DNA of 64,000 nucleotides from NCBI RefSeq assembly GCF_002197985.1, contig NZ_NBYK01000002.1, positions 1 through 64,000 on the forward strand, written 5' to 3'. The position numbers and the translations under genes were made by a program. The notes beneath the pieces were generated by a model. The model ran no database searches and was not told the DNA's origin. It worked only from the letters and a program-made list of their open reading frames with translations. This DNA is from Halopseudomonas aestusnigri (GTDB lineage: Bacteria; Pseudomonadota; Gammaproteobacteria; Pseudomonadales; Pseudomonadaceae). Positions 9,025-17,020 of this stretch are shown piece after piece; position 1 is the first letter of the stretch; the number at the start of each line of letters is the position of its first letter.

Positions 9025-9753
9025 ATGAATCTGTTGAATACAGGAGCCTTGGCAATGGTGTTGTCGGCGCTGTCGCTGACCTGTATTACACCCGTTTTTG
9101 CCGCCGATGACTACGACGATTACGCGTCGGAGTATGCGGACCCGGATCCGTGGGAGCGTTTCAATCGCGTCACCTTCAGCTTCAACGACACGCTAGACCG
9201 CTATACGCTCAAGCCGGTTGCCAAGGGCTACAAGGCGGTAACCCCGCAGTTTGTGCGCGATGGGGTGGGCAACTTCTTCAACAACCTCGAAGAACCGGCC
9301 AACTTCCTGAACAATGGCCTGCAGGGCAAGTTCAACGAAGCCGGCGTCGACATGTCGCGCTTCCTGTTCAATACCTTGCTGGGTGGTTTCGGTCTGGTGG
9401 ATGTGGCTACTCGCATGGGGCTGGAGCGCAACGATGAGGACCTGGGGCAGACCCTTGGTTACTGGGGGGTTGAGAGCGGTCCGTATCTGGTTTTGCCCTT
9501 CCTTGGGCCCAATACAGTGCGTGATACGGCGTCGAAGCTTCCGGAGAACTTCTTCAATTACACCTATACCGGCTACATGAACGACGTGCGCGTTCGTAAC
9601 CAGATGTTTGCGCTGGAGACGGTTGATATCCGCAGTGGTCTGCTGGATCAGGAGCGCCTGATTACCGGAGATCGCTACACCTTTGTTCGCAATGCCTTTC
9701 TTCAGAATCGCGAATACAAGGTGCGTGACGGTAACGTCCCCGACGAGTTCTGA
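9025..9753 (+). CDS. mlaA: Outer-membrane lipid asymmetry protein MlaA (VacJ)
   Basis: MlaA removes misplaced phospholipids from the outer leaflet of the outer membrane and hands them to the Mla pathway. The protein is 242 residues and starts with a signal peptide ending at about VFA|ADDY. A Cys (SLTC) in the signal region might form an unusual lipobox. The family motif DPWERFNRVTFSFNDTLDRY is followed by FFNNLEEP and SRFLFNTLLGG, then the conserved GYWGVESGPYLVLPFLGP. I chose the second ATG (9025), which has GGAG nine bases upstream; an in-frame ATG at 9010 is the alternative. It stands alone, away from mlaBCDEF, as is usual in pseudomonads. Confidence 0.93.
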   Translation: MNLLNTGALAMVLSALSLTCITPVFAADDYDDYASEYADPDPWERFNRVTFSFNDTLDRYTLKPVAKGYKAVTPQFVRDGVGNFFNNLEEPANFLNNGLQGKFNEAGVDMSRFLFNTLLGGFGLVDVATRMGLERNDEDLGQTLGYWGVESGPYLVLPFLGPNTVRDTASKLPENFFNYTYTGYMNDVRVRNQMFALETVDIRSGLLDQERLITGDRYTFVRNAFLQNREYKVRDGNVPDEF

Positions 9754-9777
9754 TCGCCGGGGTGGGGCACGGCTGTC

Positions 9778-10083
9778 TCAGTTCAGGCTGTCGAATCGCA
9801 GCCCGATACTGAAGCGGCCGTTGTTCTCTGCCTGGCAGCGTACTACCTCTCCCTTGGCCTGCAGCCCTTGCATGCCGGGGGTGGGTGAGGGAATCGACAG
9901 GGTGATGAGCGTGCCAGCGGCGACGGCTTCACCCGCCGTGACCTGGGCTCCCTGGTTGGAAAGGTCGCGGCAAATAACGTCGCACGAATGGTTATCGGCA
10001 CCAAAGGTAAGTGTGGCGGCAGTTTCCACCGTCATACGCATGAAATCACGCTTCTCACTGTACTGCTGATCATGAAACGACAT
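9778..10083 (-). CDS. PilZ domain protein
   Basis: A 101-residue single-domain PilZ protein, a likely cyclic-di-GMP receptor. An N-terminal EKRDFMRM resembles the RxxxR half of the ligand motif, and CRDLSNQGAQV matches the (D/N)xSxxG half. The ATG at 10083 (MSFHDQQ) has GGAG eight bases upstream; upstream in-frame ATGs lack this. It is convergent with mlaA and divergent from rssB, so 10084-10313 carries both promoters. Confidence 0.85.
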   Translation of the reverse strand: MSFHDQQYSEKRDFMRMTVETAATLTFGADNHSCDVICRDLSNQGAQVTAGEAVAAGTLITLSIPSPTPGMQGLQAKGEVVRCQAENNGRFSIGLRFDSLN

Positions 10084-10225
10084 CGGCGACTCCGGCTCTG
10101 GCAGATATGTCGGTTTTTCTGGTTTTCTACCCGTCATCCTAGTTCCGAGTCGAGACCTCGACAAGCACCCTGCGGTCCTTCTGCAACGGTTGCTTGCGGC
10201 AACGGATGGGAGTAGTGTTTCCCCC

Positions 10226-10255
10226 TTGAAAACGCCGGGTTATTTCCGGTTTATC
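10226..10255 (+). promoter_or_regulatory. Possible sigma-70 promoter of rssB-rssC
   Basis: TTGAAA (10226-10231), an 18-bp spacer, then TTTATC (10250-10255), about 59 bp before the rssB start. The -10 match is moderate. The rest of the 230-bp divergent region shows no other recognisable element. Confidence 0.35.
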
Positions 10256-10313
10256 CAAATCACCCTGTGGTCGCCGCGAATGATGCGCGCAGCGACAATG
10301 ACGTAGGGATTCT

Positions 10314-11504
10314 ATGCAGCCTCCAGGCACCACACTGCTGGTGATCGATGACGACGACAAGGCTCGTCAGAGTCTGTCGGCACTGTTGGAAGGGAACGGG
10401 TATGACGTGCTCCAGGCGACGAACGCCGGTAGCGGCCTGACCCTGTTCAACACCCGGCATCCCGAGCTGATCCTGTGTGATCTGCAACTCGGCGACAATC
10501 AGGGCTTTGAGCTGGTTCGCCAGATGACCGAGTCGGCGCATGGCGCCCCGGTTATTGTCATGTCCGCCGACGGCGCAATGAATGACGTGGTGCAGGCGCT
10601 CAGGCTGGGTGCCAGCGACTTTCTGCTCAATCCCCTGAATGACCCCGAGGTGCTGGAGCACGCGGTGCGGCGAGCGCTTGACCGTTATCGTCTGCGTCTG
10701 GAGAACGAACGGATTCGCGAGCGGCTTGAACGTGCCAACCGCGAGCTTGAGGTCCACCTCAAGGAGCTGCGTGACGATCAGGCTGCCGGGCATCAGGTGC
10801 AGCTCAACATGCTGCCTGTCACACCCTGGGTCAGTGGCGAGTACACCCTTGAGCACAAACTGATTCCGTCGTTGTACCTCTCGGGGGACTTTGTTGACTA
10901 TTTCCGAGTATCCGACTCGCAGCTGGCGTTCTATTTGGCAGACGTGTCCGGGCATGGGTCTTCTTCCGCCTTCGTGACCGTGTTGCTCAAGTTCATGACC
11001 ACCCGTTTGCTTTATGAGCGTCGCAAGCTGGAAGGCCAGGGACGTATCGAGTTCAAGCCCTCAGACGTGCTGGGCCACATCAACCGCAGTCTGATCAGCT
11101 GCAAGCTTGGCAAGCATGTAACCATGCTCGGTGGTGTGATTGATGAGCAGGACCAGACTCTGACCTACAGTATTGGTGGTCATCTGCCGCTACCGGTGAT
11201 CTACGCCGATGGCGAGGCGCACTATCTGACAGGCAAGGGGCGGCCGGTAGGATTGTTCGAGGATGCCGAGTATCAGGATCAGACCATCCCTTTGCCGGAA
11301 CGCTTCAGTCTTACCTTGTGTTCCGATGGTGTGCTGGACTGTCTGCAAGGGGCTACCCTGAAGGAGAAGGAAGCGCGTCTTCCTGTGCTGATAGCCGAGC
11401 AGGATGGCCGCATGCAAGGTATCATGGCGTCCCTCGGGCTGGGGCCCGATAAAACGATGCCCGATGATATATCCGTATTGGTGTTGAGCAGGAACGCAGA
11501 ATGA
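10314..11504 (+). CDS. rssB: Response regulator with PP2C-type phosphatase output, RssB-like
   Basis: A 396-residue two-domain regulator. Residues about 1-125 form a receiver domain: LLVIDDDDKARQSL holds the acidic pocket, the phospho-acceptor Asp is in ELILCDLQLGDNQG, and the Lys position of the canonical KP pair reads LNPLNDP. A helical linker (about 130-165) leads to a PPM/SpoIIE-like phosphatase domain with GDFVDYF, DVSGHGSSSAF and the C-terminal DDISVLVL. It is followed by an overlapping STAS-domain gene, so the pair forms a partner-switch module (phosphatase acting on an anti-sigma antagonist). In Pseudomonas the equivalents are called RssB and RssC and are linked to RpoS control. Confidence 0.88.
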   Translation: MQPPGTTLLVIDDDDKARQSLSALLEGNGYDVLQATNAGSGLTLFNTRHPELILCDLQLGDNQGFELVRQMTESAHGAPVIVMSADGAMNDVVQALRLGASDFLLNPLNDPEVLEHAVRRALDRYRLRLENERIRERLERANRELEVHLKELRDDQAAGHQVQLNMLPVTPWVSGEYTLEHKLIPSLYLSGDFVDYFRVSDSQLAFYLADVSGHGSSSAFVTVLLKFMTTRLLYERRKLEGQGRIEFKPSDVLGHINRSLISCKLGKHVTMLGGVIDEQDQTLTYSIGGHLPLPVIYADGEAHYLTGKGRPVGLFEDAEYQDQTIPLPERFSLTLCSDGVLDCLQGATLKEKEARLPVLIAEQDGRMQGIMASLGLGPDKTMPDDISVLVLSRNAE

Positions 11505-11992
11505 TGACGACTGGCAAGATTCAGTTTGCGGAAGCGCAAGGCACCTTTGTGCTCAAGTTTATCGGTGACGTGCGCCTGACGCTGTGTGCGGCGCTGGATG
11601 CCTATATCGAAAAGATCTTCAGTGTGCTGACCTTCAAGGCCATTGTGATCGATCTGACAGAGACAGAGTGCATCGACAGCACCTCGCTGGGGCTGCTTGC
11701 CAAGCTTTCAATCCTGTCGCGGCAGAAGGTTGGTTTTTTGCCGACGCTGGTATCCAACCATGAAGACATGAACCGTCTGCTGCAGAGCATGGGGTTTGAT
11801 CAGGTCTTCAATATCGTGTCCGAATCCACGCCGACCTGCGAGGAGCTGCAGGATTTGCCGGCGCAGATGCTTTCCGAAGACAAGGTCAAACACAAGGTGC
11901 TGGAGGCCCATCGCATTCTGATGGACCTCAACGACAGTAACCGTGAAGCGTTTCGCGACCTGGTCAGTGCACTGGAAAAGTCAGACAGCTAA
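11501..11992 (+). CDS. rssC: STAS-domain anti-sigma factor antagonist, RssC-like
   Basis: A 163-residue protein with an N-terminal STAS domain. The phosphorylatable region reads [20 protein letters not shown] (residues 47-66), with a Ser-Thr-Ser at the usual acceptor position. A C-terminal helical tail of about 60 residues is extra. The start overlaps the rssB stop (ATGATG/TGA), indicating coupling, so RssB is its likely phosphatase. Its 3' end overlaps the convergent tal gene by 12 bp. Confidence 0.85.
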   Translation: MMTTGKIQFAEAQGTFVLKFIGDVRLTLCAALDAYIEKIFSVLTFKAIVIDLTETECIDSTSLGLLAKLSILSRQKVGFLPTLVSNHEDMNRLLQSMGFDQVFNIVSESTPTCEELQDLPAQMLSEDKVKHKVLEAHRILMDLNDSNREAFRDLVSALEKSDS

Positions 11993-12931
11993 GCCCAGTC
12001 GGCTTGCAACCAACTGTTCCAGCTTGAGCTGGTCTGCCGCGAAAGCCCGAATTCCCTCAGCCAGCTTCTCGGTTGCCATGGCGTCCTCATTGTGAGTCCA
12101 GCGAAAGCCGATCTGATCCAGCTCGATACGGGGATCGGCAGACCCTTCCCGCAGCAATCGTGACGGCGTCAATGTGCCGGCCTGATCGGCCAGACTCTCC
12201 AGTAGTTGCGGGCTGATGGTCAGGCGGTCACAGCCGGCCAGGGCTTCGATTTGTCCGGTATTGCGGAAGCTGGCACCCATCACGACTGTCTCGTACATGT
12301 GCGCCTTGTAGTAACGGAAGATGCGCGCCACCGATTGCACGCCCGGATCATCAAACCCGCTGAAGTCGCGGCCTTCGTGTTGTTTGTACCAGTCATAGAT
12401 GCGGCCCACGAATGGCGAAATCAGATAGACCCCGGCATCGGCACAGGCCTGGGCCTGCGCAAACGAGAACAGCAGTGTCAGGTTGCACTGGATGCCTTCG
12501 CGCTCCAGCGCGGCGGCCGCCTGAATCCCTTCCCAGGTGGCGGCAATCTTGATCAGCACCCGATCACGGGTGATGCCGGCACGTTCGTACAGCTCGATCA
12601 GCTCGCAGGCCTTGCGAAAGGTCGCGTCCTGATCAAACGACAGACGGGCATCCACCTCGGTGGAAATGCGGCCCGGGATCAGCCCCAGGATTTCACTGCC
12701 AACCGCTACCGCAAAGCGATCGCAGGCGTTACTGAGTGGCTCTACGCTGCCTTTTGCCTCGCCGATTGAGCGATCCAGCAGAGGCGCGCAGCTGGGCAGG
12801 CTTGCGGCCTTGAGCAGCAGTGAGGGGTTGGTGGTCGCGTCGATCGGCTGGTGCTGGCGGATGGCATCGATGTCACCGGTGTCGGCGACGATCAGGGTGT
12901 GTTGTTTCAGGCTTTCGAGTTTTGAGGTCAT
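11981..12931 (-). CDS. tal: Transaldolase
   Basis: Transaldolase B type (316 residues) of the non-oxidative pentose phosphate pathway, cytoplasmic. Visible motifs: [12 protein letters not shown] (31-42), the signature [10 protein letters not shown] (91-100) and the Schiff-base lysine in [11 protein letters not shown] (Lys128). Length is normal for class I TalB. It is convergent with rssC, overlapping by 12 bp, and 59 bp downstream of dusA on the same strand. Confidence 0.96.
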   Translation of the reverse strand: MTSKLESLKQHTLIVADTGDIDAIRQHQPIDATTNPSLLLKAASLPSCAPLLDRSIGEAKGSVEPLSNACDRFAVAVGSEILGLIPGRISTEVDARLSFDQDATFRKACELIELYERAGITRDRVLIKIAATWEGIQAAAALEREGIQCNLTLLFSFAQAQACADAGVYLISPFVGRIYDWYKQHEGRDFSGFDDPGVQSVARIFRYYKAHMYETVVMGASFRNTGQIEALAGCDRLTISPQLLESLADQAGTLTPSRLLREGSADPRIELDQIGFRWTHNEDAMATEKLAEGIRAFAADQLKLEQLVASRLGLAV

Positions 12932-12990
12932 GGTGCGGTGGTACTCCCTAGTATGCTCCGACCTTACCTCATAGGCTTTGACAGCCGCAA

Positions 12991-14007
12991 TCAGCCAACG
13001 CGTGCCTGCATCTGCTCCAGCAGCGCATCGTACAGCGCCAGCGGCTTGTCGGTGCGGTGGATCGTGGTGCTCAGCTCGCGGCGGAAGTGGCGTGCGCCGG
13101 GCAAGCCTTGAAACAGCCCGAGCATGTGACGGGTGATGTGGTGCATCTGGCCACCGGCGGCGATGTGGCGCTCAATATACGGCCGCATCAGTGCCATCAC
13201 CTCAATCCGTGACGGCAGCGGATGGTCGTCACCGAAGAAGCGGTGATCCACCTCGGATAGCAGCCAAGGGTTGTGGTACGCCTCGCGACCGACCATAACC
13301 CCATCAACGTAAGACAGCTGAGCTTGCATGACCTCCAGGTCGGTCAGGCCGCCATTGAGGCTGATTTCCAGCTGCGGGAAGTCGCGCTTGAGCTGATGCA
13401 CTACCTCGTACTTCAGCGGCGGTATCTCGCGATTCTCCTTCGGCGACAGCCCCTCCAGAATGGCAATGCGCGCATGCACTGTGAAGCTGGTGCAGCCTGC
13501 GGCGTGAACAGTGCCAACGAAATCGCACAGTTCCTCGTAACTCTCCCTGCCGTTAATGCCGATGCGATGCTTGACCGTAATCGGCGTGCTGCAGGCATCC
13601 TGCATCGCCTTCACACAGTCACCCACCAGCGCCGGATGCGCCATCAGGCAGGCGCCGATCATATTGTTCTGCACCCGGTCGCTGGGGCAGCCGACGTTCA
13701 GGTTGACCTCGGCGTAGCCGGCTCGCTCGGCCAGCACCGCGCACTGAGCCAGCTCCTGCGGATTACTGCCGCCCAATTGCAACGCCAGCGGCTGCTCCTC
13801 GGCGCTGTATCCCAGAAACCGCTCGGGATCACCATGCAGCACCGCACCGGTTGTCACCATCTCGGTATACAGCAATGCGTGCCGGCTGATCAGCCGCGCA
13901 AAGTAGCGATAGTGGCGATCAGTCCAGTCCATCATCGGCGCAACGCTGAAGCGGCGATTGGGCTCTTGGCGCGTGGTTACTGGGCTGGAGGGCGATTCTG
14001 CGTGCAT
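12991..14007 (-). CDS. dusA: tRNA-dihydrouridine synthase A, chimeric 5' end
   Basis: DusA makes dihydrouridine at positions 20/20a of tRNA, using FMN and NADPH. The 338-residue enzyme has [13 protein letters not shown] (FMN site), the catalytic cysteine in [10 protein letters not shown] (Cys107), [12 protein letters not shown] and [13 protein letters not shown]. The prophage is integrated in codons 10-26. DNA encoding the first nine or so residues (MHAESPSSP) therefore comes from the phage attP, and the displaced host 5' end (MHPEPTSSP) is at 59103-59195. The recombined gene is complete and should work, but its promoter must now lie in phage DNA between 14008 and 14109. Confidence 0.95.
   Translation of the reverse strand: MHAESPSSPVTTRQEPNRRFSVAPMMDWTDRHYRYFARLISRHALLYTEMVTTGAVLHGDPERFLGYSAEEQPLALQLGGSNPQELAQCAVLAERAGYAEVNLNVGCPSDRVQNNMIGACLMAHPALVGDCVKAMQDACSTPITVKHRIGINGRESYEELCDFVGTVHAAGCTSFTVHARIAILEGLSPKENREIPPLKYEVVHQLKRDFPQLEISLNGGLTDLEVMQAQLSYVDGVMVGREAYHNPWLLSEVDHRFFGDDHPLPSRIEVMALMRPYIERHIAAGGQMHHITRHMLGLFQGLPGARHFRRELSTTIHRTDKPLALYDALLEQMQARVG
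13928..13978. repeat. attL core (51 bp)
   Basis: Identical over 51 bp to 59116-59166. It lies inside the dusA coding sequence (codons around [11 protein letters not shown]). Sequence similarity between the two ends continues patchily beyond the core on the dusA-start side. Confidence 0.93.
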
Positions 14008-14065
14008 TTTCTACTGCCTGTTTATTGCCTGTTTTATGCCATTTTCGCCCGTTTTTGATAGGTCG

Positions 14066-14103
14066 TTGCTACAATGTAGCAAGGCGATCAAAAAATGTAG
14101 CAA
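14066..14103. promoter_or_regulatory. Probable integrase arm-type sites, left
   Basis: Three copies of the octamer TTGCTACA: 14066-14073 (plus orientation), 14075-14082 and 14096-14103 (inverted). The first two form a near-perfect palindrome with a 1-bp centre. The same octamer occurs twice just inside attR. The last copy ends 6 bp before the int start codon, so integrase could autoregulate its own promoter here. Confidence 0.6.
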
Positions 14104-14109
14104 GGGAAA

Positions 14110-15231
14110 ATGGGCTCAATTATTACGCGCAAGCGCAAGAACGGATCATCGAGTCACACCGCCCAGATCAGGATCATGCGGGGTGGGGTGACAGTTTATC
14201 AGGAAAGCCAGACCTTCGACCGCAAGCAAGCGGCCAGCGCCTGGCTGAAGCGACGGGAAGGGGAGCTGGCTCAGCCGGGTGCACTTGATCGGGCGATGCG
14301 AGAGGGTGCGTCGGTTGCTGAGATGATCGATCAGTACATCGAGCAGGTTGGCGCCATGCGTCCGCTCGGCAAGACGAAGCTGGCCACCCTGAAAGCGATC
14401 GCATCGAGTTGGCTCGGTGAGGTGATGGATTGTGACCTGACCAGCCAGGTGCTGGTTGAGTACGCCATCTGGCGCGCTGGGCCGGAGGGTGGCGGTGTCA
14501 CGCCTCAAACCGTGGGCAATGATCTGTCGCACCTGGGTGCGGTACTGGCGGTGGCCAAGCCGGCGTGGGGTTATGAGGTTGACCCGCACGCGATGACGGA
14601 TGCACGCAAGGTGCTGCGCAAGATGGGCCTGACCTCCCGTAGCAAAGAGCGTAACCGGCGCCCGACACTCGATGAGCTGAACCAACTGCTACAGCACTTT
14701 GCCGATATGCAGCAGCGGCGCCCGAGTTCTATCAACATGCTGAAGGTGATCGGCTTCGCGCTATTCTCTACGCGCCGGCAGGATGAGATTACCCGGATCC
14801 TCTGGGCAGACGTGGACGACGAGCATCAGCGGGTCATGGTGCGAGACATGAAGAACCCAGGCCAGAAGATCGGCAACAATGTCTGGTGCTCGCTGCCGGA
14901 TGAAGCTTGGGCAATCCTGCAGAGCATGCCGCGGGGGTGTGCCGAAGTCTTCCCCTACAACAGCTCATCAGTCAGTGCTGCTTGGTTGCGTGCCTGCAAG
15001 TTTCTGCAGATCGATGACCTGCACTTTCACGACCTGCGGCATGAGGGTGTGAGCCGGTTGTTTGAGATGGCTTGGGATATCCCTCGGGTGGCCAGCGTGT
15101 CAGGCCATCGAGATTGGAACTCGCTGCGGCGCTACACGCACCTGCGCAAGCAGGGTGACAAGTACGCTGAGTGGGAATGGCTGCAGCGGATTATTGATGC
15201 GCCGGTTGATCTGGGTGCGCGAGCATCCTGA
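14110..15231 (+). CDS. int: Tyrosine-recombinase integrase
   Basis: A 373-residue phage integrase that carries out site-specific recombination at dusA. The N-terminal part (1-60) resembles an arm-binding domain, about 65-150 is the core-binding SAM-like domain, and the catalytic domain follows. The catalytic set is complete: Arg in FSTRRQDEITR (about 222), HDLRHEG (His307, Arg310), His333 in SGHRDW and the nucleophile Tyr342 in RRYTHLR. It starts 103 bp from the dusA start, divergently, with AAGGGAAA just before the ATG. Its 3' end overlaps a convergent small gene by 41 bp. Integration at dusA is a known habit of one integrase group. Confidence 0.95.
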   Translation: MGSIITRKRKNGSSSHTAQIRIMRGGVTVYQESQTFDRKQAASAWLKRREGELAQPGALDRAMREGASVAEMIDQYIEQVGAMRPLGKTKLATLKAIASSWLGEVMDCDLTSQVLVEYAIWRAGPEGGGVTPQTVGNDLSHLGAVLAVAKPAWGYEVDPHAMTDARKVLRKMGLTSRSKERNRRPTLDELNQLLQHFADMQQRRPSSINMLKVIGFALFSTRRQDEITRILWADVDDEHQRVMVRDMKNPGQKIGNNVWCSLPDEAWAILQSMPRGCAEVFPYNSSSVSAAWLRACKFLQIDDLHFHDLRHEGVSRLFEMAWDIPRVASVSGHRDWNSLRRYTHLRKQGDKYAEWEWLQRIIDAPVDLGARAS

Positions 15232-15547
15232 TCGGCAACGTTAGCTGTTCTGGCGGCTGCTTAGTGTAGCCTGCGCCCATGCAGGCAAGGCCAAGCTGAT
15301 TGTGGTTCATGGTCGTTATCGGGTTGACGGTACAAGGTAGCGCCTGAGCAGTGCACCAGCCGCCACGGCGGTGCCTGCAAGTTCTGCAAGTCTGGTCAGG
15401 CGTTGCCCAGTAGCGGGCGCTTTCCGGTTGATCCGCTGATCTGGTCAGCTGCAGCCAGCGCGCCCATCTTTGGCGGCGTTCACTTGCGGATGATGCCGCT
15501 GGCAGCAGGTCGTGCCAGCTGATCGAAAGTGACACAGGGCCGGGCAC
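15191..15547 (-). CDS. Small cysteine-containing phage protein
   Basis: A 118-residue protein if started at the GTG at 15547, two bases after the stop of the PrtN-like gene. The frame is open further upstream, but that stretch is out of frame with and overlaps the PrtN-like gene. It has CRTCRHRRGGWC (a CxxC...C set suggesting zinc or iron binding) near the middle. It is the last gene of the leftward early operon and overlaps the integrase 3' end. I do not recognise a named family; a GTG start is inferred from position only. Confidence 0.5.
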   Translation of the reverse strand: MPGPVSLSISWHDLLPAASSASERRQRWARWLQLTRSADQPESARYWATPDQTCRTCRHRRGGWCTAQALPCTVNPITTMNHNQLGLACMGAGYTKQPPEQLTLPIRMLAHPDQPAHQ

Positions 15548-15548
15548 G

Positions 15549-15827
15549 TCAGCTGGCCTTCTTGAAGCGGCCGTGTAGCTTGTCGTTTTCCACGACTGCC
15601 CGCCGGCGCTGCTCGTCCAGGTAGTTCGCCAGATCCTGCAGGTGCACTCCCTTTGCCGCTTTTTGGCTCCCCTCAATCCGCGTTATCGGCAGGTCGATCT
15701 CGCCGGCCATGACTTTGCGCTGCATCTTCTCCGGCGTCAGGTGCTGGAAGTAGTCGTTGCAGACTCTCTCCAGCGGCACGATGGCCAAGCCGTTGTACTG
15801 CGCCATCAGTAGAAACAGCGTGTTCAT
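15549..15827 (-). CDS. PrtN-family protein (pyocin activator-like)
   Basis: A 92-residue protein matching the pyocin activator PrtN family: LLMAQYNGLAIVPLERVCNDYF, then LTPEKMQRKVMAGEIDLPITRIEGSQ and KGVHLQDLANYLDEQRR. PrtN activates pyocin genes in P. aeruginosa. In phages, relatives next to the integrase are small DNA-binding proteins that could serve as excisionase or regulator. It starts in an ATGA overlap with the upstream gene. Its position, at the operon end facing int, fits a Xis-like role, which is inference. Confidence 0.85.
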   Translation of the reverse strand: MNTLFLLMAQYNGLAIVPLERVCNDYFQHLTPEKMQRKVMAGEIDLPITRIEGSQKAAKGVHLQDLANYLDEQRRRAVVENDKLHGRFKKAS

Positions 15828-16294
15828 GCTGCAGCCCTCCGCATTGTCCGCAGCGCAGCAGCAAACAGGCGCTCGGCTTTCTCGTCTTCAACGTCTTGCT
15901 GACGTGGCATTGCGATCCATCCGAATGAGTGGACCTGCACGCCGTTGCCTTCCAGCCCTATCTCAATCTTTACCTTGGCCAGCAGCCGCTGGTGCTCTTC
16001 TTCCAGCGTGGGCGTCAGGTCGGCCTGTACCATTGGTGAACTGAGGTTTACGACAGCTGTGTGCATGCGCTTGTCGTCGGTCATCACGGCCATGAACACA
16101 CACCATGGGTGCGCCCATTCTGCGATCGCGCCGGCCTGGTGCCGGTCGAGCAGGGAGACGCGCTCGAGCTTCATGTCGACCGTGCGCACCTCACCGTAGC
16201 CGAGGGCGCTGTGATGCACGATGGCGACGGTGCGCAGCAGTATCTCCGTCATCTTGTTCCGGCGCTTCTGGATGCTGTGTTTGCGCGCTGTCAT
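15824..16294 (-). CDS. Phage hypothetical protein, 156 residues
   Basis: The frame runs in continuity with the broken dam gene, but the real start is the ATG at 16294, which has AGGAGG just upstream and overlaps the stop of the preceding small gene (ATGA). The protein has a basic N-terminus (TARKHSIQKRRNK), then a beta-rich body with KLERVSLLDRHQ and AHPWCVFMAVM. It ends in an ATGA overlap with the PrtN-like gene. I do not recognise it. Confidence 0.65.
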   Translation of the reverse strand: MTARKHSIQKRRNKMTEILLRTVAIVHHSALGYGEVRTVDMKLERVSLLDRHQAGAIAEWAHPWCVFMAVMTDDKRMHTAVVNLSSPMVQADLTPTLEEEHQRLLAKVKIEIGLEGNGVQVHSFGWIAMPRQQDVEDEKAERLFAAALRTMRRAAA

Positions 16295-16437
16295 TGGGCC
16301 TCCTGCTTGCGGCGCAGCTGGCCGATCTGTTGGCGTTTGCGGGAGCAGGGTTGGTGGTCGCCCTGGTTGCGGCGTTGGCCGCAGATATCGCAGTGCTGTG
16401 GCAGGTCGAGGTTGCGCAGGATGAGTGGGGTTTTCAT
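16291..16437 (-). CDS. 48-residue putative zinc-finger protein
   Basis: A short gene starting at ATG 16437 (MKTPLILRN) with GGAGG seven bases upstream. It holds CDICGQRRNQGDHQPC (C-x2-C-x9-H-x2-C), a plausible zinc site, and a basic C-terminus (RKRQQIGQLRRK). Its start overlaps the original stop of dam and its stop overlaps the next start, so it fits a tightly coupled operon. Function unknown. Confidence 0.6.
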   Translation of the reverse strand: MKTPLILRNLDLPQHCDICGQRRNQGDHQPCSRKRQQIGQLRRKQEAQ

Positions 16438-17020
16438 GCGGTCGCCTCCAGTGCCAGCCCGCGCTGGCCGAGTCGGTCCATACATGCGGGGTGTCTGGCG
16501 TGTCGTGCGCCTGCATGACTTCAATGGCAGGGCGTTGCTCAATGAGCACGCCCGCCAGGCGTTGCCAGATCGCGGCGATGCGGTCGGGGAAGCGCGCCCA
16601 GATGTGCTGCGCGGTGGCGTACTCGCGTTTGGTATCGATCCGGAAACCTGTGCGCCCTTTGGTTGCGCCGGCAGAGCCGAAACCCATTTCAGCCCTGATG
16701 ATAGTGCGGCGGGCCTGTTCAATTGGGTCGTTGGTTTCATCAAAGGCCCGCTCAAACTCAGATCGAGCGTAGGGCGTGAGCACCAGCAGTTCGGTGAGTT
16801 GGTCGCGTTGCCCTGCGTCTTGCAGAACCTGGAACAGGTTGACGATATCGCCGTCCAGATCGTTGTAGACCTCTGCGAAGCTGCGCGGCTTTTGCATCAG
16901 CACGCCGGCAGCGCCTCCGAAGGGCTCAACGTAGACGCGATGCTCCGGGAAGTGCTGCAAGATCCAGCTTGCAAGCCTGAACTTGCCGCCGTGGTAGCGG
17001 ATGACGGGGGTGGTGATCAT
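16436..17020 (-). pseudogene. dam: DNA adenine methylase (D12 class), internally deleted
   Basis: Residues 1-175 are a good D12-class N6-adenine methyltransferase: motif I region KFRLASWILQHF and VEPFGGAAGVLMQKP, then EVYNDLDGDIVNLF and RTGFRIDTKRE. At AHDTPDT, just before the expected DPPY catalytic motif, similarity stops. In another frame the sequence continues PACMDRLGQRGLALEATA-stop, which resembles a normal C-terminal tail and ends in an ATGA overlap with the next gene. The simplest reading is an internal deletion of about 85-100 codons, including DPPY, with a frame change; the junction is near 16488. No methylase activity is expected. Confidence 0.75.

Noticed and set aside
13928-13978. 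tRNA gene as the attachment site
   Set aside because: The repeat lies within dusA codons and shows no tRNA cloverleaf.
15824-17020. A single 398-residue methylase-like fusion protein
   Set aside because: The downstream half has its own strong RBS and ATGA-coupled start at 16294, and the linker is an out-of-frame reading of the dam tail and the 48-residue gene.
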